Assembly (NCBI RefSeq): GCF_018069895.1
Contig: NZ_JAGQDH010000001.1
Location: forward strand, 124,001-188,000
From: Roseovarius autotrophicus
Lineage (GTDB): Bacteria > Pseudomonadota > Alphaproteobacteria > Rhodobacterales > Rhodobacteraceae
DNA length: 64,000 nt
Direction: 5' to 3'
Both the position numbers and the translations under genes were made by a program. Numbering within the stretch: position 1 is the stretch's first letter; every line of letters starts with the position of its first letter. This document shows positions 17,250 to 26,500 of this stretch, in pieces. The notes beneath the pieces were generated by a model. The model saw only the letters and a list, made by a program, of their open reading frames with translations. It was not told the DNA's origin and ran no database searches.

Positions 17250-18428
17250 ATGACGACCGAGACGAAGGCTCGGACCGGGGAGGATATGCCCCCGGTCGCC
17301 GAGATGCGCGAGGCCATGGGCGGGTTTCTCAACGAGTTCAAGGGCTTTCGGGCCGAGATCAGCAAGCGGTTTCAACAACAGGATGACAAGATGACGATGA
17401 TCGAACGCAAGAGCCTGGTGCAGGGCCGCCCGCATCTCGCGGGTGAGCGGGACAGCGGTGCGCCGCATCGCAAGGCGTTTGACGCCTATCTGCGCTCGGG
17501 CGATGATGACGGGCTGCGCGGGCTGGAGATGGAGGGCAAGGCGCTCAACACCTCGGTTGCGGCCGAGGGCGGCTATCTGGTCGATCCGCAGACCTCGGAG
17601 ACGATCCGGTCGGTGATGAATTCCACCGCCTCGATCCGCGCCATCGCGAATGTGGTGACGGTGGAAGCCACGAGCTTTGACGTGCTGGTGGATCATACGG
17701 ACGTGGGCCACGGCTGGGCGACCGAAACGGGGGCTGTGGCCGAGAGCGATACGCCGGTGATCGACCGCATCTCGATCGCGCTGCATGAGCTGAGCGCGTT
17801 GCCGAAGGCGAGCCAGCGGCTGCTGGACGACAGCGCCTTTGACGTGGAGGGCTGGCTGGCGGCGCGCATCGCCGACCGCTTCGCGCGCGCCGAGGCGGCG
17901 GCGTTTATCAGTGGCGACGGGTTGGACAAGCCGCGCGGTTTCCTGAGTCGTCCGGCGGTGGATAATGCCGTCTGGGTCTGGGGCAATCTGGGCTATGTGC
18001 CTACGGGCGTCGCGGGCGACCTGGGCGGCCCGGATCCGATTGTCGATCTGGTCTACGCGCTGGGGGCGGAATACCGCGCCAATGCCACGTTTGTCATGAA
18101 CTCGCGCACCGCCGGCGTGGTGCGCAAGCTCAAGGATGCCGACGGGCGGTTCCTGTGGTCGGATGGCCTTGCCGCCGGGGAGCCGGCGCGGCTGATGGGC
18201 TATCCGGTGCTGGTCGCCGAGGACATGCCCGATATCGCGGCGGGCGCGGATGCCATAGCCTTTGGCGATTTCCGCGCCGGTTACACGGTGGCAGAGCGGC
18301 CCGACCTGCGCATCCTGCGCGATCCGTTCAGCGCCAAGCCGCATGTTCTGTTCTATGCCACCAAGCGCGTGGGCGGGGATGTGAGCGATTTCAAGGCGAT
18401 CAAGCTGTTGCGGTTCGCCGCCGCCTGA
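17250..18428 (+). CDS. GTA major capsid protein (g5), HK97 fold
   Basis: This 392-residue protein has an N-terminal coiled-coil delta-domain (about residues 1-60) that is normally removed by the g4 protease. The HK97-fold capsid domain starts near LNTSVAAEGGYLVDPQTSE. A typical C-terminal segment is LMGYPVLVAEDMPDIAAGADAIAFGDF. GAGAGGAG precedes the ATG by 5 nt, consistent with high expression. The gene is followed by a hairpin and a 150-bp gap, unlike its tightly packed neighbours, which may let capsid message accumulate separately. Confidence 0.95.
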   Translation: MTTETKARTGEDMPPVAEMREAMGGFLNEFKGFRAEISKRFQQQDDKMTMIERKSLVQGRPHLAGERDSGAPHRKAFDAYLRSGDDDGLRGLEMEGKALNTSVAAEGGYLVDPQTSETIRSVMNSTASIRAIANVVTVEATSFDVLVDHTDVGHGWATETGAVAESDTPVIDRISIALHELSALPKASQRLLDDSAFDVEGWLAARIADRFARAEAAAFISGDGLDKPRGFLSRPAVDNAVWVWGNLGYVPTGVAGDLGGPDPIVDLVYALGAEYRANATFVMNSRTAGVVRKLKDADGRFLWSDGLAAGEPARLMGYPVLVAEDMPDIAAGADAIAFGDFRAGYTVAERPDLRILRDPFSAKPHVLFYATKRVGGDVSDFKAIKLLRFAAA

Positions 18429-18447
18429 GGCGTGCGGTGACGGCGGG

Positions 18448-18467
18448 CGGGGGCGTGTTTGCCCCCG
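18448..18467 (+). terminator. Hairpin after the capsid gene, possible attenuator or mRNA-end stabiliser
   Basis: Arms CGGGGGC and GCCCCCG enclose GTGTTT, 20 bp after the capsid stop. No T-run follows, so complete termination is unlikely. The spot, between a protein needed in hundreds of copies and one needed in about a dozen, suits partial termination or 3'-end protection. Confidence 0.4.
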
Positions 18468-18578
18468 TCCCGAGGCGCGTGTCGCAAAAGCGGCTTTGCT
18501 CAGCTTCCCCTCCGTCCGGGCAAGGCCGGGCGGCACGCGCCGCACAAGCGGGAGGGTCCGGAATGATGGAGATGGTCC

Positions 18579-19178
18579 ATGTTGCTGATGGAAGAAAGCG
18601 CGGTGACGGCTGCCGCATTGCCGCTGGCGGCGTTCAAGGCGCATCTGCGGCTGGGCACCGGCTTTGCGGATGACGATATTCAGGATCCGGTTCTGGAGGG
18701 ATTTCTGCATGCAGCCATGGCCGCGATCGAGGGACGCACCGGCAAGGTGCTGCTCGAACGGGATTTTTCATGGGTCATGCACGGCTGGCAGGATGTCACG
18801 GGGCAGGCTTTGCCTGTGGCGCCGGTCAGCGCGGTCCTGCGCCTCGTGTTGCGCGACCGCCGCGACGAGGCCGAGGTGATCGAGCCGAGCCTTTATCGGC
18901 TGGAGCGCGACGCGCATCGCCCGGTGCTGCGGCCTGTGGGCACGCTTTTGCCGATGGTGCCCTCGGGGGGGGTCGCCGAGATCGTGTTTCGCGCGGGCTA
19001 TGGTGCGGGCTGGGGCGATCTGCCGCCCGATCTGGGGCAAGCGGTGCTGATGCTGGCGGCGCATTTCTATGAACACCGCGCCGAGACCGCATTGCGCGAG
19101 GGCTGTATGCCCTTCGGCGTGGCAAGCCTGATCGAGCGCTATCGCAAGGTGCGCCTGCTCGGGGGGGGCGTGCGATGA
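18579..19178 (+). CDS. GTA head-tail connector adaptor (g6)
   Basis: This 199-residue protein has the gp6-like connector pattern: FKAHLRLGTGFADDDIQDPVLEGFLHAAMAAIEGRTGKVL forms the N-terminal helical core, and LGQAVLMLAAHFYEHR lies near the C-terminus. It is the adaptor below the portal. A second ATG at 18588 is possible. The stop overlaps g7 by 4 bp. Assignment is by order and by this motif set. Confidence 0.85.
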   Translation: MLLMEESAVTAAALPLAAFKAHLRLGTGFADDDIQDPVLEGFLHAAMAAIEGRTGKVLLERDFSWVMHGWQDVTGQALPVAPVSAVLRLVLRDRRDEAEVIEPSLYRLERDAHRPVLRPVGTLLPMVPSGGVAEIVFRAGYGAGWGDLPPDLGQAVLMLAAHFYEHRAETALREGCMPFGVASLIERYRKVRLLGGGVR

Positions 19179-19516
19179 GGGCGGGGGTGAGGCTTTCCCG
19201 CCCTCTGGTGCTGGAGGCACGGGCGCGGGTGGCCGATGGCGCGGGCGGGTTCGCGCACGCCTGGGAGGTGCGCGGCACACTCTGGGCCAAGGTGGAAGCG
19301 CGCACGGGCCGTGAGGGGCCGGGCGAGGGCGCGAGCGTGGCGCGCGCGGCCTACCGGATCACGGTGCGGGCCGCACCGCAGGGCGCACCGTCGCGCCCCG
19401 TGCCAGGACAGCGGCTGCGCGATGGTGCGCGGGTGTTCGCAATCGAGGCGGTGACCGAGAGCGCGGCGGGGCCGGGATACCTGACGCTTTGGGCCGAAGA
19501 GGAGGTGGTGGCATGA
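19175..19516 (+). CDS. GTA head-closure protein (g7), phage head-tail adaptor family
   Basis: This 113-residue, Arg-rich, beta-strand-rich protein of the SPP1 gp16-like head-tail joining family has YRITVRAAPQG and LRDGARVFAIEAVTE as core strands. It should seal the head and accept the tail. It overlaps g6 and g8 by 4 bp each (ATGA type), so expression is coupled. Confidence 0.82.
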   Translation: MRAGVRLSRPLVLEARARVADGAGGFAHAWEVRGTLWAKVEARTGREGPGEGASVARAAYRITVRAAPQGAPSRPVPGQRLRDGARVFAIEAVTESAAGPGYLTLWAEEEVVA

Positions 19517-19926
19517 GCTATGGCGTGGCGGCCGCGCTTCAGGTGGCGATCTATGAGCGTCTGGCGGGGAATGCGACGCTGGGCGCGCTGGTGGGCGGCG
19601 CGATCCATGATGCGGTCCCCAAGGGGCGTGCGCCCGATCTCTATGTCACCTTTGGCCCCGAGGAGGTACGCGAACGCGGCGACGGGAGCGGCGCGGGGGC
19701 AGAGCACCGCGTGACCGTCTCTGTCATCTCCGAGGCGGCGGGGTTTCTGGCCGCCAAGCAGGCGGCGGGGGCGGTGAGCGATGCGCTTGACGGGGCGGCG
19801 CTCGGCCTGTCGCGGGGGCGTCTGGTGGCGCTGAGTTTCCTGCGCGCGCGGGCGGTCCGCAGCGGCGCGGGCCAGCGGCGGCGGGTTGATCTGACATTCC
19901 GGGCGCGCATCGATGACAGCGTTTGA
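19513..19926 (+). CDS. GTA tail-terminator protein (g8), DUF3168
   Basis: This 137-residue DUF3168 protein starts SYGVAAALQVAIYERLAGNATL, with PDLYVTFGPEEVRERGDG in the middle. The family caps the tail tube and joins it to the head. The ATG at 19513 overlaps the g7 stop; an upstream in-frame TTG at 19489 is not needed. The major tail gene begins 24 bp downstream. Confidence 0.85.
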   Translation: MSYGVAAALQVAIYERLAGNATLGALVGGAIHDAVPKGRAPDLYVTFGPEEVRERGDGSGAGAEHRVTVSVISEAAGFLAAKQAAGAVSDALDGAALGLSRGRLVALSFLRARAVRSGAGQRRRVDLTFRARIDDSV

Positions 19927-19949
19927 GACTTGAGCAACGGAGAACCAAG

Positions 19950-20363
19950 ATGGCAGTTCAGAACGGCAAGGACCTTCTCATCAAGGTCGATCTTACGGGC
20001 GGCGGCAATTTTCAGACCGTGGCAGGCCTGCGCGCGACGCGCGTCAGCTTCAACGCCGAGAGCGTGGATGTGACGAGCCTCGAGTCGGCGGGGGGCTGGC
20101 GGGAATTGCTGGCGGGCGCGGGCGTCAAATCGGCCAACCTGAGCGGGTCGGGGATCTTTCGCGACGCGGCGAGCGATGCACGGATGCGGCAGATCTTCTT
20201 TGACGGGGAAATGCCGGATTTTCAGGTGATCATCCCCGATTTCGGCACCATCGAGGGGCCGTTTCAGGTGAGTTCCATAGACTATGGCGGCACGCATGAC
20301 GGCGAGGCGACCTATGAGGTGGCGCTGGCCTCGGCGGGGCGGCTGACCTTTACGGCGCTCTGA
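19950..20363 (+). CDS. GTA major tail protein (g9)
   Basis: This 137-residue tail-tube subunit (phage major tail protein, TP901-1 family) starts AVQNGKDLLIKVD and contains NAESVDVTSLESAGGWRELLAGAG, a well-conserved family block. It polymerises into the tail tube. The preceding frame opens at 19923, but ACGGAGAA lies just ahead of the ATG at 19950. Only 4 bp separate it from g10. Confidence 0.9.
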   Translation: MAVQNGKDLLIKVDLTGGGNFQTVAGLRATRVSFNAESVDVTSLESAGGWRELLAGAGVKSANLSGSGIFRDAASDARMRQIFFDGEMPDFQVIIPDFGTIEGPFQVSSIDYGGTHDGEATYEVALASAGRLTFTAL

Positions 20364-20367
20364 GGCG

Positions 20368-20691
20368 ATGGTGAACCCCTGGGCAGGCGAGGTGGCGCTG
20401 GTGCTGGATGGCGAGGGTTGCGTGATGCGGCTCACGCTCGGGGCGCTGGCGGAGATGGAGGCGGCGCTGGAGACGGGATCGCTGGTCGATCTGGTGGCGC
20501 GGTTCGAGACGGGGGCGTTTTCCTCGCGCGATGTGCTGGCGGTGATCGTGGCGGGGCTGCGCGGCGGTGGCTGGCGCGGGAGCGCGGCGGACCTGCTGAG
20601 CGCGGAAATCGAGGGCGGGCCGCTGATGGCGGCGCGGGCGGCGGCGCAGTTGCTGACGCGGGCCTTTGCCTTGCCGGAGGGCGGGGGATGA
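20368..20691 (+). CDS. GTA g10 (tail assembly chaperone-like)
   Basis: This 107-residue protein corresponds to RcGTA orfg10: WAGEVALVLDGEGCVMRLTLGALAEMEAAL is the family start and the rest is mostly helical. By position before the tape-measure gene it should be a tail assembly chaperone. It overlaps g10.1 by 4 bp. In many phages the two chaperones are made by frameshift; here they are separate overlapping genes. Confidence 0.82.
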   Translation: MVNPWAGEVALVLDGEGCVMRLTLGALAEMEAALETGSLVDLVARFETGAFSSRDVLAVIVAGLRGGGWRGSAADLLSAEIEGGPLMAARAAAQLLTRAFALPEGGG

Positions 20692-20894
20692 GCGCGCGGT
20701 TCGACTGGCCCGCGCTGTTGCGTGCGGGCGTGCAGGGGCTGGGGCTGCGCCCGGCGGAATTCTGGACGCTGACGCCGGTGGAATTGCGGCTGATGCTGGG
20801 CGAGGGCCACGGGCCGCGCCCGATGGCGCGGGCGGGACTGGAGGCGCTGTTGGCGGCCTTCCCCGACGGGACAGGAGATTTGGGCGATGGATGA
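20688..20894 (+). CDS. GTA g10.1 (second tail assembly chaperone, rcc01693-like)
   Basis: This 68-residue protein, SARFDWPALLRAGVQGLGLRP then FWTLTPVELRLMLG, matches the small phage tail-chaperone family found between g10 and g11. The ATG at 20688 overlaps the g10 stop, and its own end overlaps the tape-measure start by 8 bp. It is often missed in annotation because of its size. Confidence 0.8.
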   Translation: MSARFDWPALLRAGVQGLGLRPAEFWTLTPVELRLMLGEGHGPRPMARAGLEALLAAFPDGTGDLGDG

Positions 20895-21549
20895 TCTGGA
20901 ACGTGCGGACGATCTGGAGGCGCAGATCGCGGCCCTCGATGCGGCGATGGGGCAGGCCGGGGCGATGGCCGCGGCCTTTGCCGGGGAACTGGGCCGGGTG
21001 CGGGGTGGTCTTTCCGCCGCCGGGCAGGACGCGCAGAGCCTTGAGAGGGGATTGAGCCGGGGTCTGAGGGGCGCGTTGCGCGGCGCGGTGGTGGAGGGCG
21101 ACAGCCTGAGCGAGAGCCTGCGGCGGCTGGCCACGACCCTCGTCAACACCGCGTTCAACGACGCGGTGCGGCCCGTCACGGATCAGGTGGGGGGGCTTTT
21201 GTCGCAAGGTGTCGGCGCGCTTTTGGGTGGGCTGTTGCCTTTTGCGAAGGGGGCTGGGTTCACGCAAGGGCGGGTCATGCCCTTTGCCACGGGGGGCGTG
21301 GTGAGCGGGCCGGTCGCTTTCCCGATGCGCGGCGGGCGCACCGGGTTGATGGGCGAGGCGGGTCCGGAGGCGATCCTGCCGCTTTCGCGCGGGTCGGACG
21401 GGCGGCTTGGCGTGCGCGCGCAGGGGGGCGGCGCGGTCAGCGTGGTGATGAACGTGACCACGCCCGATGTGGACGGCTTTCGCCGTTCTCAGGGGCAGAT
21501 CGCCGCACAGCTTGGCCGCGTGATCGGGCGCGGCGCGCGCAACCGGTAA
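20887..21549 (+). CDS. GTA tape-measure protein (g11)
   Basis: This 220-residue protein is very short for a tape measure but normal for GTAs, which have short tails. An N-terminal helical, coiled-coil-like part (residues 1-60) is followed by a glycine-rich stretch and the conserved block FATGGVVSGPVAFPMRGG RTGLMGEAGPEAI. It sets tail length and probably passes through the tube. It follows g10.1 with an 8-bp overlap. Confidence 0.88.
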   Translation: MDDLERADDLEAQIAALDAAMGQAGAMAAAFAGELGRVRGGLSAAGQDAQSLERGLSRGLRGALRGAVVEGDSLSESLRRLATTLVNTAFNDAVRPVTDQVGGLLSQGVGALLGGLLPFAKGAGFTQGRVMPFATGGVVSGPVAFPMRGGRTGLMGEAGPEAILPLSRGSDGRLGVRAQGGGAVSVVMNVTTPDVDGFRRSQGQIAAQLGRVIGRGARNR

Positions 21550-21562
21550 GCGGGAGGCAGAG

Positions 21563-22195
21563 ATGGGATTTCACGAGATACGGTTTCCGGCCAATCTGAG
21601 CTTTGGCTCGGTCGGCGGGCCGGAGCGGCTGACCGAGATCGTCACGCTGGCAAGTGGACATGAGGAGCGCAACAGCCCCTGGGCGCAGGCGCGCAGGCGG
21701 TATGATGCGGGCGTGGCGTTGCGCAGCCTTGAGGATATCGAGGCGCTGATCGCGTTTTTCGAGGCGCGGCAGGGGCAGCTTTACGGGTTTCGCTGGAAGG
21801 ACTGGGCCGATTTCAAGTCGAGCCGTGCCGGGGCCGCGCCCGCCTTTGACGATCAGCGGATCGGGGTGGGGGATGATGCGACGGTGGCGTTCCAACTGGT
21901 CAAGACCTATCGCTCGGGGGCGTTCGAGGCGGTGCGGCCCATCGTCAAGCCGGTGCGCGGCAGCGTGCGCATGGGGCTTGGCGATGTGGAGATGCGCGAG
22001 GGGGTGCATTACGAGGTCGATGAGACGACCGGTATCGTCACCTTTTCCGAGCCGCCCAACATGGGCGTGCCGGTGACGGCGGGCTATGAGTTCGACGTGC
22101 CGGTGCGGTTCGATACCGACCGCATTCAGGTGAGCCTTGCGAGCTTTCAGGCAGGCGAGGTGCCGAATGTGCCGGTGGTGGAGGTCCGGCTGTGA
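21563..22195 (+). CDS. GTA distal tail protein (g12), DUF2460
   Basis: This 210-residue DUF2460 protein starts GFHEIRFPANLSFGSVGGPER, with RQGQLYGFRWKDWADFKS as the family block. In the RcGTA structure this protein forms the ring at the tip of the tail tube. GGGAGG precedes the ATG. It overlaps g13 by 4 bp. Confidence 0.9.
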   Translation: MGFHEIRFPANLSFGSVGGPERLTEIVTLASGHEERNSPWAQARRRYDAGVALRSLEDIEALIAFFEARQGQLYGFRWKDWADFKSSRAGAAPAFDDQRIGVGDDATVAFQLVKTYRSGAFEAVRPIVKPVRGSVRMGLGDVEMREGVHYEVDETTGIVTFSEPPNMGVPVTAGYEFDVPVRFDTDRIQVSLASFQAGEVPNVPVVEVRL

Positions 22196-23085
22196 GCGGG
22201 GCAGGAGCCTGTGCCCTGGCCGTGCATCTGGGGCGGGGGATCACCACCGTGTGCCGGTGCTGGGCGCTTGTGCGCCGCGACGGGCTGGTGATGGGGTTCA
22301 CCGATCACGATCGCACGCTCTTGTTCGATGGCATCGCCTTTCGCCCCGGCACGGGGATGAGCGCGCGCGCGGTGGAAGAAAGCACCGGGCTGGCCGTCAA
22401 CAATACGGAGGCGTTTGGTGCGCTCTCGGACGAGGGGATCACGGAGGCCGAGATCGAGGCCGGGCGGTATGACGGCGCGCGGCTGCGGGCCTGGGTAGTG
22501 AACTGGCAGGACGTGGCGGAGCGGCTGGAGGTTTTCGCCGGGTCATTGGGCGATATCAGGCGCGCGGGGGGCGCGTTCGAGGCCGAGTTGCGCGGATTGA
22601 CGGAGGCGCTGAATGTGCCGCTGGGACGGGTTTTCCAGAAGCGGTGCAGCGCCATTCTGGGGGATCACGAGTGCACCTTCGATCTCGATACGCCTGGGTA
22701 TGTTGCAGAGCGGCCCGCCGAAGGGGTGGCGGGCGGGCGCGTGTTTCGCTTTGCGCAGATGGGGGGCTTTGCCGAGGACTGGTTCCGCCATGGTGTGCTG
22801 CGGGTGACGAGCGGGGCAGCGGCGGGCCTCATGGGCCTGATCAAGCGCGATACGATTGCGGGGGCAGGGCGCATCATCGAGCTGTGGCATCCGCTGGGGG
22901 CGCGGGTCGCGCCCGGCGACGGGCTGCGCATCGAGGCAGGCTGTGACAAGGCCATGCCAACCTGTCAGTTCAAGTTCGGCAACCTGCTGAATTTTCAGGG
23001 CTTCCCGGATATTCCCGGCGATGACTGGGTGATCACGGATCCGGCGAAATCGCCGCGTCTTGACGGCGGGAGCAGGCGGCGATGA
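22192..23085 (+). CDS. GTA tail hub protein (g13), DUF2163 with phage BR0599-like domain
   Basis: This 297-residue protein has an N-terminal DUF2163 part (CRCWALVRRDGLVMGFTDHDR) and a C-terminal BR0599-like part with cysteines (KRCSAILGDHECTF, CDKAMPTCQFKFGN) that bind an iron-sulphur centre in the RcGTA homologue. The Cys set is complete here. It overlaps g12 and g14 by 4 bp each. Confidence 0.9.
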   Translation: MSGAGACALAVHLGRGITTVCRCWALVRRDGLVMGFTDHDRTLLFDGIAFRPGTGMSARAVEESTGLAVNNTEAFGALSDEGITEAEIEAGRYDGARLRAWVVNWQDVAERLEVFAGSLGDIRRAGGAFEAELRGLTEALNVPLGRVFQKRCSAILGDHECTFDLDTPGYVAERPAEGVAGGRVFRFAQMGGFAEDWFRHGVLRVTSGAAAGLMGLIKRDTIAGAGRIIELWHPLGARVAPGDGLRIEAGCDKAMPTCQFKFGNLLNFQGFPDIPGDDWVITDPAKSPRLDGGSRRR

Positions 23086-23519
23086 GCGGCGCGCGGATCG
23101 TGGTCGCGGCGCGCGGCTGGCTTGGCACGCCCTACCGGCATCAGGCGGCGTGCCGGGGCGCGGGGTGCGATTGCCTTGGGCTTGTGCGCGGCGTCTGGCG
23201 CGAGGTGATGGGCGAGGAGCCCGAGCGCCCGCCCGCCTATTCGATGGACTGGGCAGAGCCCGCGCGCGAGGAGGCGCTGTGGGCGGCGGCGCTGCGGCAT
23301 TTGTACGCGAAGCCGCTCGACGACGAGGCACCGGGCGACGTGCTGCTTTTCCGGATGCGCGAGGGGGCGGTGGCCAAGCATCTGGGGTTTGCCGCCGGGA
23401 TGGGGGCGCGGGCCACGTTCATTCACGCCTATTCGGGGCATGGGGTGGTGGAAAACGCGCTGAGCCTGCCCTGGCGGCGGCGCATCGTCGCGCGTTTTGC
23501 CTTTCCTTTGGAGGGATAG
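23082..23519 (+). CDS. GTA cell-wall peptidase (g14), NlpC/P60 family
   Basis: This 145-residue NlpC/P60 peptidase helps the particle pierce the recipient cell wall. The Cys nucleophile is in GCDCLGLVRG (Cys31) and the His in AKHLGFAAG. GTPYRHQAA near the N-terminus is standard. It ends 3 bp before the g15 start, with its last codons supplying GGAGGG as the g15 ribosome site. Confidence 0.9.
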   Translation: MSGARIVVAARGWLGTPYRHQAACRGAGCDCLGLVRGVWREVMGEEPERPPAYSMDWAEPAREEALWAAALRHLYAKPLDDEAPGDVLLFRMREGAVAKHLGFAAGMGARATFIHAYSGHGVVENALSLPWRRRIVARFAFPLEG

Positions 23520-23522
23520 ATC

Positions 23523-26500
23523 ATGGCAACGATTCTTCTGTCAGCCGCAGGCGCAGCGATTGGCGGCGCGGTCGGCGGGTCGGTTCTGGGGCTGTCGTCG
23601 GTCGCCATCGGGCGGTTTGCGGGCGCGCTGGTGGGGCGGTCCATCGACCAGCGGTTGCTGGGCCAGGGGTCTGGCGTGGTGGAAACGGGCCGCGTGAGCC
23701 GCTTGCGCCTGACGGGCGCGGGCGAGGGCGACGCGATCCCGCAGGTCTATGGGCGGATGCGCGTCGGCGGTCAGGTGATCTGGGCCACCGAGTTCCGCGA
23801 GAATGTCTCTGTGACGCGCGGACAGGGTGGCGGCAAGGGCAGCCCCAAGCCCGCCACGCCGGACACACGCACGATCAGCTATTCGGTGAGCCTTGCGCTT
23901 GCGCTTTGCGAGGGTGAGATCGGTCGCGTGGCGCGGGTCTGGGCCGACGGGACCGAGATTGCACCCGCAAGCCTCAACATGCGGGTCTATCCCGGCACGC
24001 GCGATCAGATGCCCGATTCGGTGATCGAGGCGGTGGAGGGTGCGGGCAACGTGCCTGCCTATCGCGGCACGGCCTATGTGGTGATCGAGGATCTGGACCT
24101 TTCGGCCTTTGGCACGCGGATGCCGCAATTCAGCTTTGAGGTTTGCCGCCCGTCGCAGGCGGGGGGCGAGGGGGCGGCGCTTGACCCGGTGCGCGCGGTG
24201 CGCGGTGTGGCGATGCTGCCCGGAACGGGGGAATATGCGCTGGCCACCACGCCGGTGATGATGGATTTCGGCTTTGGCGCGTCCGGCCCGGCCAATATCA
24301 ACACAGCCCAGGAACGGCCCGATTTCGTGGTGGCACTCGAAGCCTTGCGAGAGGAGTTGCCGCAGGTGCGCGCGACCTCGCTGATCGTGAGCTGGTTCGG
24401 CGACGATCTGCGCTGCGGGGACTGTCGAATACGGCCTCGGGTGGAGAAAAAGGCGTTTGAATCCCGCAATATGCCCTGGACGGTGTCGAGCCTGACGCGG
24501 GCGCAGGCGGGCGAGGTGCCCAAGGATGCGCAGGGCCGCGAGGTCTATGGCGGCACGCCCGCCGATCAGGCGGTGGTGGAGGCGATCCTGTCGTTGAAAT
24601 CGGCGGGTCAGGACGTGCTTTACTATCCGTTCATCCTGATGGAGCAGATGGCGGGCAACGGCCTGCCCGATCCGTGGCGCGATGCGGGCGATCAACCGGT
24701 TTTGCCCTGGCGCGGGCGGATCACCACGTCGAAGGCACCGGGCCAGCCCGGCAGCCCCGATCGCACGGCAGAGGCCGAGGCGCAGGTGGCGGGGTTCTTC
24801 GGGGCGGCGCGGGCGGCGGATTTCACCGTGACGCCGGTGGCGGCGGTGCCGGTGGAGGAGCCGGGGACCGGCGCGCTTGATCTTCTCACCTTCGGTGGCC
24901 GGGTCAAGCGCAGCCCGGTGGTTTATAGCGGCCCTGACGAATGGTCCTACCGGCGCTTCATCCTGCATCAGGCGGCGCTTTGCGCGGCGGCGGGGGGCGT
25001 GGAGAGCTTTGCCATCGGGTCGGAGATGCGCGCGCTCACGCAGATCCGGGGCGTGGGCGACAGCTTTCCGGCGGTGGCGCAGCTTCGGGCGCTGGCCGCC
25101 GAGGTGCGCGCGATCCTGGGGCCGGAGGTCAGGATCACATACGCCGCCGACTGGACCGAGTATTTCGGCTATCAGCCGGGGGATGGCGACCGGTTCTTTC
25201 ACCTCGATCCGCTTTGGGCGGATGACAATATCGACTTTGTCGGCATCGACAATTACATGCCGCTCTCGGACTGGCGCGAGGGGCATGAGCATCTTGATGC
25301 GCGTGACTGGCCGTCGATTCATGATCTCGATTACTTGCAGGCCAATATCGAGGGTGGCGAGGGGTATGACTGGTTCTACCCCTCCGAGGAGGCGCGGGCG
25401 GCGCAGCGACGTGTGCCGATCACCGATGGCGATCATGACGAGGCGTGGATCTGGCGGTTCAAGGATCTGCGCAACTGGTGGGGCAAGGCCCATCACGAGC
25501 GGGTGGGCGGCGTGCGCAGCGAAGAGCCGACCGCTTGGGAGCCGCAGTCGAAACCCATCCGCTTTACCGAATATGGCTGTGCGGCGGTGGACAAGGGCAC
25601 CAACGAGCCGAACAAGTTTCTCGATCCCAAATCCTCGGAATCGAGCCTGCCGCGGTTTTCCACCGGGCAGCGCGATGAGTTGATCCAGATGCAGTATCTG
25701 CGCGCGGTGACGGGGTATTGGTCCGGCCCCGCGCGCAACCCGCTCTCGGAGATCTATGGCGGGCCTATGATCGACATGGATCATGCCTGTGTCTGGGCCT
25801 GGGATGCGCGGCCTTTCCCGTGGTTTCCGGGCAATACCGGCCTGTGGTCGGATGGCGAGAACTATGCGCGCGGGCACTGGATCACGGGGCGCGCGAGCGG
25901 GCGCAGGCTGGGCGAGGTGGTGTCAGAGATTGCCGGACGCGCAGGCGTTGCGGCGCGTGATGTGGCGCGCGCGGAGGCGTTTCTGCGCGGCTATCTGGTG
26001 GATCAGGTGGGTTCGGCGCGCGCGGCGCTGCAACCGCTGCTGATGGCCTACGGCGTGGACGCGGTGGAGCGCGGCGGCGTTCTGGGGTTCCGCCGCCGCG
26101 ACGGGCGCGCCGATCATCTGGTCGATCTGAACCGGGTGGTGCGCGATCCCGAACTTGGCGGCGCGCTGGAGGAGACGCGCGGCAGCGATCTGGAACTGGC
26201 GGGGCGCGTGCGGCTGCGGTTCATCGAGGCGGAGGCCGATTACGAGGCGGTGGCCGAGGAGGCGATCCTGCCCGATGAGGCCACGCACGCGGTGGCCACC
26301 TCGGAGATGCCGCTTGTGCTGACGCGCGCGGAAGGGCGGCAGGTGGTGGAACGGTGGCTGTCGGAGGCGCGGCTTTCGGTCGATACGCTGCGGCTGACAT
26401 TGCCGCCCTCGCGGCTGCTGATCGGGGCAGGCGATGTGCTGGAACTGCCCGAGGGGGCAGGCGGCGGGCGCTATCGCATCGACCGGGTGGAGCAGATGGC

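Noticed and set aside
23541..25877. 778-codon minus-strand frame inside GTA g15
   Set aside because: It is a shadow frame of g15, rich in Arg/His with no recognisable domain.
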